A DNA stretch of 39,715 bases from a gamma proteobacterium SCGC AB-629-P17 (lineage in GTDB: Bacteria; Pseudomonadota; Gammaproteobacteria; PS1; Pseudothioglobaceae). The translations under genes were made by a program, and so were the position numbers. Shown in pieces: positions 9,412 to 17,915 of this stretch. The first letter of the stretch is position 1, and each line of letters begins with the position of its first letter. The notes beneath the pieces were generated by a model that worked only from the letters and a program-made list of their open reading frames with translations, searched no databases and was not told where the DNA came from. The stretch covers positions 1 through 39,715 of the forward strand of contig KB889826.1 in assembly GCA_000372785.1 (NCBI GenBank), written 5' to 3'.

Positions 9412-9426
9412 AGCTGATAAATACAG

Positions 9427-10440
9427 ATGAAATTAATACGTCAAAAAATCCGTCAAATACCCAAAGTGGAACTCCATAGTCATCTCGAGGGAACCATCCA
9501 GCCTTCACTAGTTAAACAGATTGCAAAACGCAATAACATAAAGCTGAGGGATGGTTTATTCACTCCACAAGGAGGCTTTGCCTGGAATGACTTTATTACT
9601 TTTTTACAGGCTTATGACGAAGTAAGTTCTTGTCTACTGTACAGCAAAGACTATCGAGACATTACCTATGATTACCTTAAATCCTGTGCACTTGAGGGAA
9701 CAATTTATGCTGAAACATTTATTTCTCCAGACCACGCTACTGTAATGGGTATGAGTTATCAAGATGTTCTGTCAGGTTGTGCTCAAGGGATTGATGACGC
9801 TGAAAGAGAGTTTGGCATCATAGGGCGTATTATCGTCACTTGTGTCCGTCATCTAGGGCCACAGCAGGCGGTAAGAATTGCACAACTCATGGTCGATGAG
9901 CCACACCCCTATATTGTCGGTTTTGGTATGGGTGGAGATGAATCCCAATACGTTGCCTCAGATTTTACTCCCGCCTTTCAAATCACCTTCGATGCTGGCT
10001 ACCCTTGCACAGTTCATGCAGGTGAAGTATGTGGTTCCGAAAGTGTATGGGATGTAATTAATCACCTACCAATGATAAGTAGAATCGGTCACGGTGTTCG
10101 CAGCGCTGAAGACGCTGAATTACTTAAAACCTTGGCAAATCGTAAAATATCTTTAGAAATCTGTCCAGGAAGTAATTTGGCTTTGGGTTTGTATCCCGAC
10201 TGGAAAAGTCATCCTCTAAAACATATTCTTGAAGCAGGCATTAGTATTAGTCTAAACTCAGACGATCCACCATTTTTTAATACCAGTGTCGGCAAAGAGT
10301 ATCAAAATGGATCTGAACACTTTAATCTCGATTTAAAACAGCTAATTCAAATTTCTCACATGGCTATGGAATCCTCGTTCGCAGATACTAAAACTAAAGC
10401 TCACTTAATTAAGCAAATCAACGAATGCTCAATTGATTAA
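9427..10440 (+). CDS. add: Adenosine deaminase
   Basis: A 337-residue zinc hydrolase of the adenosine/AMP deaminase superfamily. Metal ligands His17 and His19 are in ELHSHLEG, with His197 and catalytic Glu200 in VHAGE, His222 in IGHGVR, and Asp279/Asp280 in SLNSDDPPFF. The SDDPPFF signature and FGMGGDE favour adenosine over the adenine-specific subfamily, but this is a motif-level judgement. It turns adenosine or deoxyadenosine into inosine or deoxyinosine, the preferred substrate type of the phosphorylase encoded at 2589. It is 15 bases after deoB. It is the last gene of the tight cluster before a 52-base gap. Confidence 0.93.
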   Translation: MKLIRQKIRQIPKVELHSHLEGTIQPSLVKQIAKRNNIKLRDGLFTPQGGFAWNDFITFLQAYDEVSSCLLYSKDYRDITYDYLKSCALEGTIYAETFISPDHATVMGMSYQDVLSGCAQGIDDAEREFGIIGRIIVTCVRHLGPQQAVRIAQLMVDEPHPYIVGFGMGGDESQYVASDFTPAFQITFDAGYPCTVHAGEVCGSESVWDVINHLPMISRIGHGVRSAEDAELLKTLANRKISLEICPGSNLALGLYPDWKSHPLKHILEAGISISLNSDDPPFFNTSVGKEYQNGSEHFNLDLKQLIQISHMAMESSFADTKTKAHLIKQINECSID

Positions 10441-10492
10441 AATTAAAATAAAATAAATTTATAATGAATTAATTATTAATCGGAATTGCATT
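10441..10492 (+). promoter_or_regulatory. AT-rich gap with a possible promoter for the phosphoribosyltransferase gene
   Basis: The only gap over 20 bases in the nucleoside operon. It holds a perfect TATAAT at 10460-10465. A TTGATT lies at 10433-10438 inside the end of add, but the 21-base spacing is too long for a standard sigma-70 promoter. A weak or secondary promoter is possible. No hairpin terminator was seen, so read-through from add is likely. Confidence 0.25.
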
Positions 10493-11056
10493 ATGTCTAT
10501 AACAAAGAAATATATTACAGCGGATGAATTACTTCTCGATTCATTTAAACTCGGTGTGAATATCTATAATAGTGGCTTCAGACCAAATTTTATTGTAGGT
10601 GTATGGCGTGGAGGCACTCCGGTAGGCATTGCCATTCAAGAAATACTGGCTTATTTAGGCAATGAATCTGATCATATTGCTATCCGAACTTCCTCATATA
10701 TTGGCATAAACAATCAATCAAAAGAAGTTCGCGTTCATGGTATAGACTATCTTATTAGTCACATGAATGCTGAAGATAGTCTGCTTTTGGTTGATGACGT
10801 GTTCGATTCAGGAAGAAGTATTAAAGCGATACTGGACACCCTAAATAAAAAGGCAAGAAAAAATATACCTCACGATGTTCGTGTGGCGATGCCTTGGTAT
10901 AAACCCGAAAGAAACATCATTGATATAGTCCCGGATTACTATATTCATGAAACAGACGACTGGTTGGTCTTTCCTCACGAAATGAATGGTCTCAAAGAAG
11001 AGGAAATATTTGCCAATAAAAAGAATATGAAAGAGATTCTATCTCAGGTAACTTAA
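10493..11056 (+). CDS. Purine phosphoribosyltransferase (hypoxanthine/xanthine type)
   Basis: A 187-residue type I phosphoribosyltransferase. The PRPP-binding loop LLLVDDVFDSGRS (97-109) carries the acidic pair Asp101/Asp102, and an N-terminal loop VGVWRGGTP (35-43) contacts pyrophosphate. It resembles the compact hypoxanthine/xanthine/guanine enzymes of the archaeal and yeast Hpt style more than E. coli Hpt or Gpt. It would return the hypoxanthine or guanine released by the phosphorylase to IMP or GMP. A 52-base AT-rich gap separates it from add, so it may have a separate promoter. It meets the minus-strand small ORF tail to tail with a four-base overlap. The exact base specificity is not visible. 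Confidence 0.85.
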   Translation: MSITKKYITADELLLDSFKLGVNIYNSGFRPNFIVGVWRGGTPVGIAIQEILAYLGNESDHIAIRTSSYIGINNQSKEVRVHGIDYLISHMNAEDSLLLVDDVFDSGRSIKAILDTLNKKARKNIPHDVRVAMPWYKPERNIIDIVPDYYIHETDDWLVFPHEMNGLKEEEIFANKKNMKEILSQVT

Positions 11057-11190
11057 AAGACTGACTTAATTATGTCCCATAAGCCATAAAATATGGCCAG
11101 CCATATGAGTCCCTTGATCAGAAAAAACATAAAGGGCAAGATAACGAGTAGCCATTTATTTTTGATGCGTTTTCTAAAGTAGTTAATCAT
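11053..11190 (-). CDS. Small single-span membrane protein overlapping the end of oppF
   Basis: A 45-residue ORF starting MINYFRKRIKNKW. A basic N-terminus is followed by one long hydrophobic segment (about residues 14-38) and a short charged tail. Its ATG lies inside the last codons of oppF (ATGATTAA, an eight-base overlap), a typical translational-coupling arrangement. A longer reading from an in-frame upstream ATG would run deep into oppF and is less likely. I do not recognise a family. It could be an accessory subunit of the peptide transporter or an unrelated membrane peptide. The coupling and the clean positive-inside topology support a real gene. Confidence 0.6.
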   Translation of the reverse strand: MINYFRKRIKNKWLLVILPFMFFLIKGLIWLAIFYGLWDIIKSVF

Positions 11191-12169
11191 GAAAGTGGCA
11201 GGCAACTTCATGACTACTTCCAGCTTCGTTGAATTCAGGCTTTTCCTGAGAACAGATGTCCTGAGCTTTTTTGCAGCGAGTACGAAACACACAACCTGAT
11301 GGAGGGTTTATCGGTGACGGTAAGTCCCCTTCTATTAGAATTAAATTCTTGTTTTTCTCTATTGTCGGATCTGGAATTGGAACAGCAGAAATCAGCGCCT
11401 GAGTATAAGGATGTCGTGGATGATTATATATATCTTCACTTTTAGCGAGTTCAACCATGTTTCCCATATAGAGAACCATAATTTTGGTACTGATATGCTT
11501 CACAATGCTTAAATCATGAGCGATAAATATTAAGGTCAAATCCATCTCTTTTTGTAACTCCATTAGTAGATTTATTACCTGAGCCTGAATGGAAACATCT
11601 AGCGCTGAAACTGGTTCATCACAAATAATTAACTTAGGCTTTAAGATTAAAGCTCTCGCTATACCGATACGTTGGCATTGGCCACCCGAAAATTCATGAG
11701 GATAACGATTAATAAGGTTTTCTAATAAACCAACCTTATTCATTACATCCTCAACTCTTGCTTTAATATCTGCCTTTGAAGTTTTAGGGTAATGTGTTTT
11801 TAAAGGTTCTGCAATAATCTCTCCAATAGTCATTCGAGGATTAAGGCTTGCAAGTGGATCTTGAAAGATCATTTGGATTTCTTTTCGGTGTTTTCTCATT
11901 TCTGTTTTTTGAAGTGCTAATAAGTCTTTACCGAACCACAAAACTCTTCCTGTTTCAGAATGCACCATGCTAATAATTGCACGCGCTAAGGTCGATTTAC
12001 CACAGCCTGACTCACCCACTATGCCTAGCGTTTCACCTGACTTTAATTCAAATGAAACTCCATTTACTGCCTGTAATTTTTTTCGTTTTGTCCAAGGCAT
12101 ATCTCCTTCACTAGAAACATTAAAATGCACCTTTAGGTTTTCAACTTGCATTATAGTTTCATGATTCAT
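11183..12169 (-). CDS. oppF: Oligopeptide ABC transporter ATP-binding protein OppF
   Basis: A 328-residue cytosolic ATPase of the peptide/nickel transporter family. Walker A is GESGCGKST (52-60), the ABC signature is FSGGQCQRIG (about 160-169), and Walker B is LIICDEPVSALD. The C-terminal oligopeptide/dipeptide transporter extension with FRTRCKKAQDICS is present. These Cys-rich tails can hold an iron-sulfur cluster in OppD/OppF-type proteins, but only the cysteines are seen here. It starts within the last four bases of oppD (ATGA). It pairs with OppD to power the OppBC channel. Confidence 0.92.
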   Translation of the reverse strand: MNHETIMQVENLKVHFNVSSEGDMPWTKRKKLQAVNGVSFELKSGETLGIVGESGCGKSTLARAIISMVHSETGRVLWFGKDLLALQKTEMRKHRKEIQMIFQDPLASLNPRMTIGEIIAEPLKTHYPKTSKADIKARVEDVMNKVGLLENLINRYPHEFSGGQCQRIGIARALILKPKLIICDEPVSALDVSIQAQVINLLMELQKEMDLTLIFIAHDLSIVKHISTKIMVLYMGNMVELAKSEDIYNHPRHPYTQALISAVPIPDPTIEKNKNLILIEGDLPSPINPPSGCVFRTRCKKAQDICSQEKPEFNEAGSSHEVACHFHD

Positions 12170-13137
12170 AATAATTCTTCAAGTGCTACATGACAGGCTC
12201 TGAAGTGTTTATTTTCCCCAGCCTCAAGAAGTTTTGGAGTTTGATTGGAACAAATATCTTTTGAAAATTTACAGCGCGGCGAAAACGGGCAGCCTACAGG
12301 GTCTAACATCGCATCTGGAGGATTGCCATGTATAGTTTTTAGTTTATCGGCGTTGTCGTCAAGTCGAGGAACAGCACTTATCAATCCTTGAGTGTATGGA
12401 TGAGTAGGTCTTGCATAGATAAGCTCAGTTTTTGCAATTTCCATCACCTGTCCTCCATACATAACTAAAGTCTCATCACTGTTGCCAGCAACAACACCAA
12501 GGTCATGAGTGATTAAAATAATTGAGGTACCAAACTCCTTTTGAATATCGGATAGTAAATGCATTATTTGAGCTTGAACTGTCACATCAAGAGCGGTTGT
12601 AGGTTCATCAGCAATTAACAATTTAGGGCTACATAGTAAAGACATTGCAATCATTACACGCTGCCTCATACCTCCTGAAAATTCATGAGGATACATTCTG
12701 ATGAGGTTTCTAGCTTCAGGTATTTGAACCGCGTCCAGCATAAGAATTGATTGCTTAATGGCATCACTTTTTGACAATCCTTTGTGATGTATTAATACTT
12801 CAGCCATCTGCTCTGAGACTTTCATATAAGGATTAAGACTAGTCATCGGATCCTGAAAAATCATTGCTATCTTTTCAGAACGAATAAGATTCAGCTCTGA
12901 AATAGAGAGGTTAAGGATTTCTTGATCTTCGAACTTCACGCTTCCAGTGGCACGACCATTTTGATCCAACAAACCCATCATCGCAAAAACCGTCTGGCTT
13001 TTTCCACTTCCAGACTCACCAACAATTGCTAAAATTTTTCCCTCTTCAAGAGAGAAACTAACATTATTAACTGCACGAACGATTCCGTCTGCTGTATTAA
13101 ATTCAACGTTTAAGTTGTTTACCTTAAGAAAACTCAT
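12166..13137 (-). CDS. oppD: Oligopeptide ABC transporter ATP-binding protein OppD
   Basis: A 323-residue ATPase. Walker A is GESGSGKS (40-47), the signature is FSGGMRQRVMIAMSL, Walker B is LLIADEPTTALD, and the H-loop region is LITHDLGVV. The C-terminal oligopeptide transporter domain ends with a Cys-containing segment (GCPFSPRCKFSKDICS). The methionine-rich signature MRQRV is typical of OppD rather than OppF. It starts six bases after the oppC stop and overlaps oppF by four bases. The order oppBCDF on this strand is the standard one. Confidence 0.92.
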   Translation of the reverse strand: MSFLKVNNLNVEFNTADGIVRAVNNVSFSLEEGKILAIVGESGSGKSQTVFAMMGLLDQNGRATGSVKFEDQEILNLSISELNLIRSEKIAMIFQDPMTSLNPYMKVSEQMAEVLIHHKGLSKSDAIKQSILMLDAVQIPEARNLIRMYPHEFSGGMRQRVMIAMSLLCSPKLLIADEPTTALDVTVQAQIMHLLSDIQKEFGTSIILITHDLGVVAGNSDETLVMYGGQVMEIAKTELIYARPTHPYTQGLISAVPRLDDNADKLKTIHGNPPDAMLDPVGCPFSPRCKFSKDICSNQTPKLLEAGENKHFRACHVALEELL

Positions 13138-13143
13138 AATTAG

Positions 13144-14076
13144 TTACCTTTCCTTTGGGTCGAGTGCATCACGAAGACCATCACCAATAAAATAGATACA
13201 AAATAGAGTAACAATAAAGAATGATAGCGGGACAAGTAGTTGCCATTCAGTATCGTAATTGATTGTGCCAGCACCTTCAGAAATCAAAGCACCCCAACTG
13301 GTTTTTGGCTCTTGAACACCGAGTCCTAGAAAAGAGATAAAACTTTCTGCAATAATAATGCCCGGGACTAGGAGTGTTGCATATACAGCAACAATACCTA
13401 AAAGGTTTGGAACAATATGTCTTATTATAATTTTATAATCACTGACACCAGTAGCCTGAGCAGCTTCAATGAACTCCTTATTCTTAAGATTTAAGGTTTG
13501 GCCACGAACGATACGGCTCATATCTAACCAAGACAAAAGACCAATACCCACAAAAAGCATGATAATTGATCGACCAAAAACAACCAATAGAAGAATTAAA
13601 ACAAACATGAATGGGATTGCCATTAGTATGTCAACAATACGCATCATGATTTGATCAGTTCTGCCACCTATATAACCTGAGGTTGCACCATAAAGTGTGC
13701 CTACTACAACAGCAATAGTTGCACCCACAATACCAACCATAAGAGAAATCTGAGTACCCTGAATAACACGTGAATAGAGATCACGACCTAGATCGTCAGT
13801 TCCAAAGTAGTGACCCGTTTCAATCGAAGGCATACCTAGAGTTGCTGCTGAACCCATAGTATTCCAATCAATTTGTTCATATGTCCAGACCGCAAAGTAC
13901 GGCCCTACAAAAGAGAACAAGACAATTAATACCAAAATAACAAGACTTGTAATTGCAGCCTTATTACGCATAAACCTTGTTCTCGCATCAGCCCATAAAG
14001 AACGGCCTGAAGTTTGTTCATCAGCAGTTAAATTTTCCGCTAATTTAACAATTTTATTTTTGTTGGCTACAATCAT
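13144..14076 (-). CDS. oppC: Oligopeptide ABC transporter permease OppC
   Basis: A 310-residue inner-membrane permease. A cytoplasmic N-terminal tail and first span (about 35-60) are followed by the OppC-N region and a periplasmic loop containing HYFGTDDLGRDLYSRV (about 89-104), a hallmark of DppC/OppC proteins. The binding-protein-dependent transport core follows, with the EAA-type loop EAAQATGVSDYKIIIRHIVPN near 200-220. The C-terminus GLRDALDPKER is typical. It lies between oppB (10-base gap) and oppD (6-base gap). Confidence 0.92.
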   Translation of the reverse strand: MIVANKNKIVKLAENLTADEQTSGRSLWADARTRFMRNKAAITSLVILVLIVLFSFVGPYFAVWTYEQIDWNTMGSAATLGMPSIETGHYFGTDDLGRDLYSRVIQGTQISLMVGIVGATIAVVVGTLYGATSGYIGGRTDQIMMRIVDILMAIPFMFVLILLLVVFGRSIIMLFVGIGLLSWLDMSRIVRGQTLNLKNKEFIEAAQATGVSDYKIIIRHIVPNLLGIVAVYATLLVPGIIIAESFISFLGLGVQEPKTSWGALISEGAGTINYDTEWQLLVPLSFFIVTLFCIYFIGDGLRDALDPKER

Positions 14077-14086
14077 ATTAATAATC

Positions 14087-15010
14087 TCAGTATCTTATCT
14101 TTGGATCAATCCAGGCATAAAGAAGATCAGCAATTAGACTAAACAAAATGGTCAAAGCACCTACCAAAATAGTAATTCCCATCATTACCGCATAATCACG
14201 ATTAAAAGCAGCATTTACGAAAAAATAACCCATTCCACCTGTTGAAAAAAAGATATCAATAAGTACTGAACCCGTAATAAGACCAACAAATGCTGGACCT
14301 AGATATGAAATAACTGGAAGCAATGATGGTTTGAATACATGACGGAAAAAGATTGTTTTTGTCGGAAGCCCTTTTGCTCTAGCTGTACGTATATAGTTTG
14401 CGTTTAGAACTTCCAACATCGAAGAACGGGTTATTCTCGCAATTGAGGCCATATAGCTAGTTGATAGAGCAATAACTGGCATTACTAGATATTCCCAATC
14501 ACCGCCATGCCAACCACCACCTGGTAACCATCCAAGCCATAGCGTAAAGACTATAATCAGTAGCGGTGCCATGACAAAATTTGGCAATACTTGTGCGCCA
14601 ATTGAAACCCCTACAGCAAAATAATCAACCCAAGTATTTTTACGGATTGCCGCTATTGCTCCAAGTGGAATACCTACACCTATAGCCACGATAAATGACC
14701 AAAAACCATACTTTAAGGTTATTGGAAAGCCCTGACCGATAATTTCATTAACAGTACGGCTATGATATTTATATGAAGGTCCAAAATCGAACTCTGTCAA
14801 TATACCCCAAAGATAGGTTGTCATTTGACGCCATATAGGTTGATCTAGTCCATATTTGGCTTCAATATTTGCAAGGACCTGTGGGGGTAGAGGTTTTTCT
14901 GAAGTGAATGGACCTCCTGGAGCGGCATGCATTAAATAAAACGTTACTGCTATAAGAATTAGTAGTGTCGGAATAGCAATCCCAATTCTTTTAATGATAT
15001 AGTTAAGCAT
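14087..15010 (-). CDS. oppB: Oligopeptide ABC transporter permease OppB
   Basis: A 307-residue permease of the OppB/DppB family. The first span IGIAIPTLLILIAVTFYLM is followed by the conserved HAAPGGPF. The EAA loop is YIRTARAKGLPTKTIFFRH (about 206-224), and the ending AWIDPKIRY is typical. About six membrane segments are visible. It is the first gene after the hairpin that separates it from oppA, so its level is probably set by read-through from the oppA promoter. The binding-protein gene directly upstream on the same strand supports a peptide substrate. Confidence 0.92.
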   Translation of the reverse strand: MLNYIIKRIGIAIPTLLILIAVTFYLMHAAPGGPFTSEKPLPPQVLANIEAKYGLDQPIWRQMTTYLWGILTEFDFGPSYKYHSRTVNEIIGQGFPITLKYGFWSFIVAIGVGIPLGAIAAIRKNTWVDYFAVGVSIGAQVLPNFVMAPLLIIVFTLWLGWLPGGGWHGGDWEYLVMPVIALSTSYMASIARITRSSMLEVLNANYIRTARAKGLPTKTIFFRHVFKPSLLPVISYLGPAFVGLITGSVLIDIFFSTGGMGYFFVNAAFNRDYAVMMGITILVGALTILFSLIADLLYAWIDPKIRY

Positions 15011-15056
15011 ATCCTAAATCGATGGTAAAAAAATATCTGCGAGTATTGTACCGCAC

Positions 15057-15090
15057 AAAAAAAAACACCGCACATTAAGTGCGGTGTTTT
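15057..15090 (-). terminator. Intra-operon hairpin terminator/attenuator between oppA and oppB
   Basis: A perfect 12-bp inverted repeat at 15062-15073 and 15079-15090 with a five-base loop (15074-15078). On the minus strand it is followed by a run of T (A run at 15057-15065 on the plus strand), so it has the form of an intrinsic terminator for transcription leaving oppA. It begins 16 bases after the oppA stop. Partial termination here would make the binding protein more abundant than the membrane and ATPase subunits, a known pattern for binding-protein transporters. Confidence 0.85.
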
Positions 15091-15106
15091 CATTAACTAC
15101 AAAATG

Positions 15107-16735
15107 CTAGTCTGCAACTTTATATAAATCACGTGAGTAAACATTCTGCTCAACGTTGTTGAAAGGCCAGCCTTTAAGATTATTTCTAAGCATAAACACA
15201 CCCGTATAATGATATACAGGGATTATAGGCATTTCGTTTGCCATAATCTCTTCAACACGTGTGTAGTTGCTTGTTGCATCAGACATAGTCCTAGCAGATG
15301 TCATCAATTCATCAACTTCAGCGTTGCTGAATTTACCATCATTGTAACCTGAAGGTGTTGTCATCAGGTCAAGGAATGTAGATGCTTCGTTATAGTCACC
15401 ACACCAGCCACCTCGAGCGACATCAAAGTTTTGACCGCCACGAGTTTTGAGGAATGTTTTCCACTCTTGATTAGCAAGTGTAGCTTCAGCACCCAAAGTC
15501 TCTTTCCACATTTGTTGTGCTGCAATTGCTATCTTTTTGTGACCTTCTGAAGTGTTATACATATACTCAAACTTCAGTGGATTATCAGGTCCATAACCAG
15601 CCGCAGCCATTAACAATTTAGCATTAATATTACGCTGATCCTGAGACATCTGTCCAAATGCAACTGCCGGTACTTCGAATCCTGCAGTGGCGCCAGGGGT
15701 AAAGGTGAATGCTTGGATCTGCCCACCTTGAAGAACCTTATCAGTAACTACTGAGCGGTCAAGTGCATAAGACAAGGCCTGGCGAACACGAACATCTTTA
15801 AATGCTTCTGGTCCACTAGGTGACAAGTTAAATGTCATGTAGTATGTACACAATCTAGGGAATGAAATAGCCTCATCAGGATATTGAGCTTTTAGTCGTG
15901 GGTACTGACCTGATGGCACTGCACCCTTGTCTGTCTCTCCAGCTTCCCAACGCGTAAAATCAGTATTCTCATCATTGATGACAAGTGTTACAACTTTATC
16001 AATTATTGTAGCATCATTGTTCCAATACATTGAGTTACGTTCACGAGTCGCAGTCTCGTTTGGAATATGTTCGGTTAGAACATAAGCACCATTACCAACT
16101 ATATTTCCTGGCTTAGTCCAGTTATCACCAAACGTTCTTACCGTCCACTGAGGACTTGGAAATGTAGAAGCATGAGTTGTCATTGCGGCAAAATACGGCA
16201 AAGATGCTGTCAATCGCACTTCTAGAGTGTGATTGTCAAGCGCTCTAATTCCTAAAGCTTCTGGTGGTGATTCACCTGACATAACTGCACCAACATTCTC
16301 GAGCGCCATAATATCGGCAAACCATGAATAAGGTGAGGCAGTAGCTGGATCAGCAAGACGACGCCATGAATAAACAAAATCATGAGCGGTAACTGGATTA
16401 CCATCAGACCATCTCGCATTATCTCGAAGTGTAAACGTATAGACATCTTTAGCGTTATTGGTTGTATAGCCAGTAGCAACACCTGGTATTAAATTACCAT
16501 CAGCGTCCTGGTTCATCAAGCCTTCAAAAAGGTCACGAACAAAATAAGATCCTGAAACATCTTCGACCATTTGAGGATCTGCTGTAGTGAATTCATCCAA
16601 CAAACTGTATGTAAATGTCTGATCATCAGCCAGTGCTTCGCCTGTTACTGGGTGTGTTCCTGCTGCAAACACCGATGATGCTGCAAAGGTCGCCAATAAG
16701 AAGCTCACTGCCAATGACCTTGGCAAATAGTTCAT
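15107..16735 (-). CDS. oppA: Oligopeptide-binding protein OppA (SBP family 5)
   Basis: A 542-residue periplasmic binding protein. The start chosen is the ATG at 16735, because AAGGAGA lies five bases upstream (16741-16747). An in-frame earlier start would add nine residues in front of the signal peptide. A Sec signal MNYLPRSLAVSFLLATFAASSVFA precedes the mature region. Family 5 features include the DPQMVEDVSGSYFVRDLFEGL region, WSDGNPVTAHDFVYSWRRLAD (about 110-130), and FKDVRVRQALSYALDR (about 310-325). It delivers peptides to OppBC. The residue set that would define peptide length preference was not analysed. Confidence 0.93.
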   Translation of the reverse strand: MNYLPRSLAVSFLLATFAASSVFAAGTHPVTGEALADDQTFTYSLLDEFTTADPQMVEDVSGSYFVRDLFEGLMNQDADGNLIPGVATGYTTNNAKDVYTFTLRDNARWSDGNPVTAHDFVYSWRRLADPATASPYSWFADIMALENVGAVMSGESPPEALGIRALDNHTLEVRLTASLPYFAAMTTHASTFPSPQWTVRTFGDNWTKPGNIVGNGAYVLTEHIPNETATRERNSMYWNNDATIIDKVVTLVINDENTDFTRWEAGETDKGAVPSGQYPRLKAQYPDEAISFPRLCTYYMTFNLSPSGPEAFKDVRVRQALSYALDRSVVTDKVLQGGQIQAFTFTPGATAGFEVPAVAFGQMSQDQRNINAKLLMAAAGYGPDNPLKFEYMYNTSEGHKKIAIAAQQMWKETLGAEATLANQEWKTFLKTRGGQNFDVARGGWCGDYNEASTFLDLMTTPSGYNDGKFSNAEVDELMTSARTMSDATSNYTRVEEIMANEMPIIPVYHYTGVFMLRNNLKGWPFNNVEQNVYSRDLYKVAD

Positions 16736-16870
16736 ATATTTCTCCTTAATTATAAAAAACAATAATCCTTCATAAAAAAATGAGGATATACAGAAGTTTA
16801 TATTATTTTTTTAATGTTGTATTATCTTTTTTAGATATTTAACCCCAGCACAAAAAGCTTTTAACATTAT
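16736..16870 (-). promoter_or_regulatory. oppA upstream region
   Basis: A 135-base AT-rich region between the nitrilase stop and the oppA start, both genes on the minus strand. It contains the strong oppA Shine-Dalgarno (AAGGAGA, plus-strand 16741-16747). No convincing intrinsic terminator for the nitrilase gene and no clear sigma-70 promoter pair was found by eye, although the length is enough for an oppA promoter. An imperfect inverted repeat around 16766-16786 surrounds a run of A. Confidence 0.35.
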
Positions 16871-17806
16871 TCAATCTAGCTTAAAAGGACTTTGAGGTGA
16901 AGTATTGACATGTAATTTGAAGATATCTGGGCGCGCGTAATGACCCGCAACATCTAATTTTCTGTGGGCAGCAGATGATTTGTTGACATCAATATCTGCA
17001 TAAAGTATTCCTTGTTCTTTATGCATAGGTCCTGCAACTAATTCTCCACCAGGCGCAACTACTAACGAATCACCAACATTAATCCACTCACCAGGAACAG
17101 GGTAAAGTATTGCCTTCCCAGGAAAGTTATCTGGAATATCACTAGCCCTTATAGCACTACCGCTTCCTAGAACCCAACAGGCACCCTCTTTTGCAATATG
17201 TCTCATAGAAGAAATCCAGACATCTCCGTTATCCCAAGTCGGTGCAATATATATTTCAACACCTTGGGCATAAAGGGAATATCTAGCTAAGGGCATATAA
17301 TTTTCCCAACAAATCAGACTTCCTATTTTTCCACAAGAGGTATCAACAACTTTTAATCCCGAAGCATCTCCAAATCCCCACACCATTCTTTCAGGATTAG
17401 TAGGCATTAATTTTCTATGCCGATTTAATACTTCACCCTTGCTACCAATAATTACGTTGGTATTATATATCGTTGTTTGACTATGTTCAAAATCTCTCTC
17501 GTTAACAGTACAAACAACAGTAACTTTATGTTTTTTTGCACTATTACAAATAGAAATTAAGTCGCCAGTTTTTAGATTTACAGAATTCGACAATAAAAGA
17601 GCATGAATCTCTTCAGTTAACTTTTCATCATTAGCTGGCCTTAAACGCCAAATCCAATCAGGATAACCAGGAATAAAAGTTTCTGGAAAAACAATAAGTT
17701 TTGCTCCAGATCCAGCTGCTTCTTCAATTAGAGTAATTATTTTTTGAATAGTTTTTTCTTTGTCAAGAAAAATAGGTGCTTGCTGAACAATTGCAATTTT
17801 AGTCAT
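16871..17806 (-). CDS. Nitrilase-family carbon-nitrogen hydrolase
   Basis: A 311-residue enzyme with the complete nitrilase triad: Glu42 in FPETFIPGYPDW, Lys132 in RHRKLMPTNPER, and Cys166 in LICWENYMPLARY. The Cys-Trp-Glu context and GYPDW are those of branch 1 nitrilases (R-CN to carboxylate plus ammonia) rather than amidases, but the nitrile substrate cannot be named. AAGGAAAG lies about seven bases before the ATG. It is upstream of oppA on the same strand, separated by 135 bases and by its own upstream terminator region after tRNA-Lys. A functional link with peptide uptake is not evident. Confidence 0.87.
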   Translation of the reverse strand: MTKIAIVQQAPIFLDKEKTIQKIITLIEEAAGSGAKLIVFPETFIPGYPDWIWRLRPANDEKLTEEIHALLLSNSVNLKTGDLISICNSAKKHKVTVVCTVNERDFEHSQTTIYNTNVIIGSKGEVLNRHRKLMPTNPERMVWGFGDASGLKVVDTSCGKIGSLICWENYMPLARYSLYAQGVEIYIAPTWDNGDVWISSMRHIAKEGACWVLGSGSAIRASDIPDNFPGKAILYPVPGEWINVGDSLVVAPGGELVAGPMHKEQGILYADIDVNKSSAAHRKLDVAGHYARPDIFKLHVNTSPQSPFKLD

Positions 17807-17876
17807 TTTATTTCTTTCCTTAGAATTCTATTAAAATTAGTTCTAATATACACATTAATTAAATATTAGTGTTATT

Positions 17877-17906
17877 TAAAAAAAAGGCCTGCAACTCTGC
17901 AAGCCT
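17877..17906 (-). terminator. Intrinsic terminator after tRNA-Lys
   Basis: On the minus strand a nine-pair stem (plus-strand arms 17885-17893 and 17898-17906, one G-U pair) has a four-base loop and is followed by about seven or more T. It begins about ten bases after the tRNA 3' end, so it fits termination of the tRNA-Lys transcript before the nitrilase gene. Confidence 0.8.
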
Positions 17907-17915
17907 TATAGAATA

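Noticed and set aside
11091-11106. Inverted repeat (ATATGGC/GCCATAT) as a terminator between the hpt-like gene and the opp operon
   Set aside because: The central loop is only two to four bases and no T-run follows on either strand. It also lies inside the small membrane ORF.
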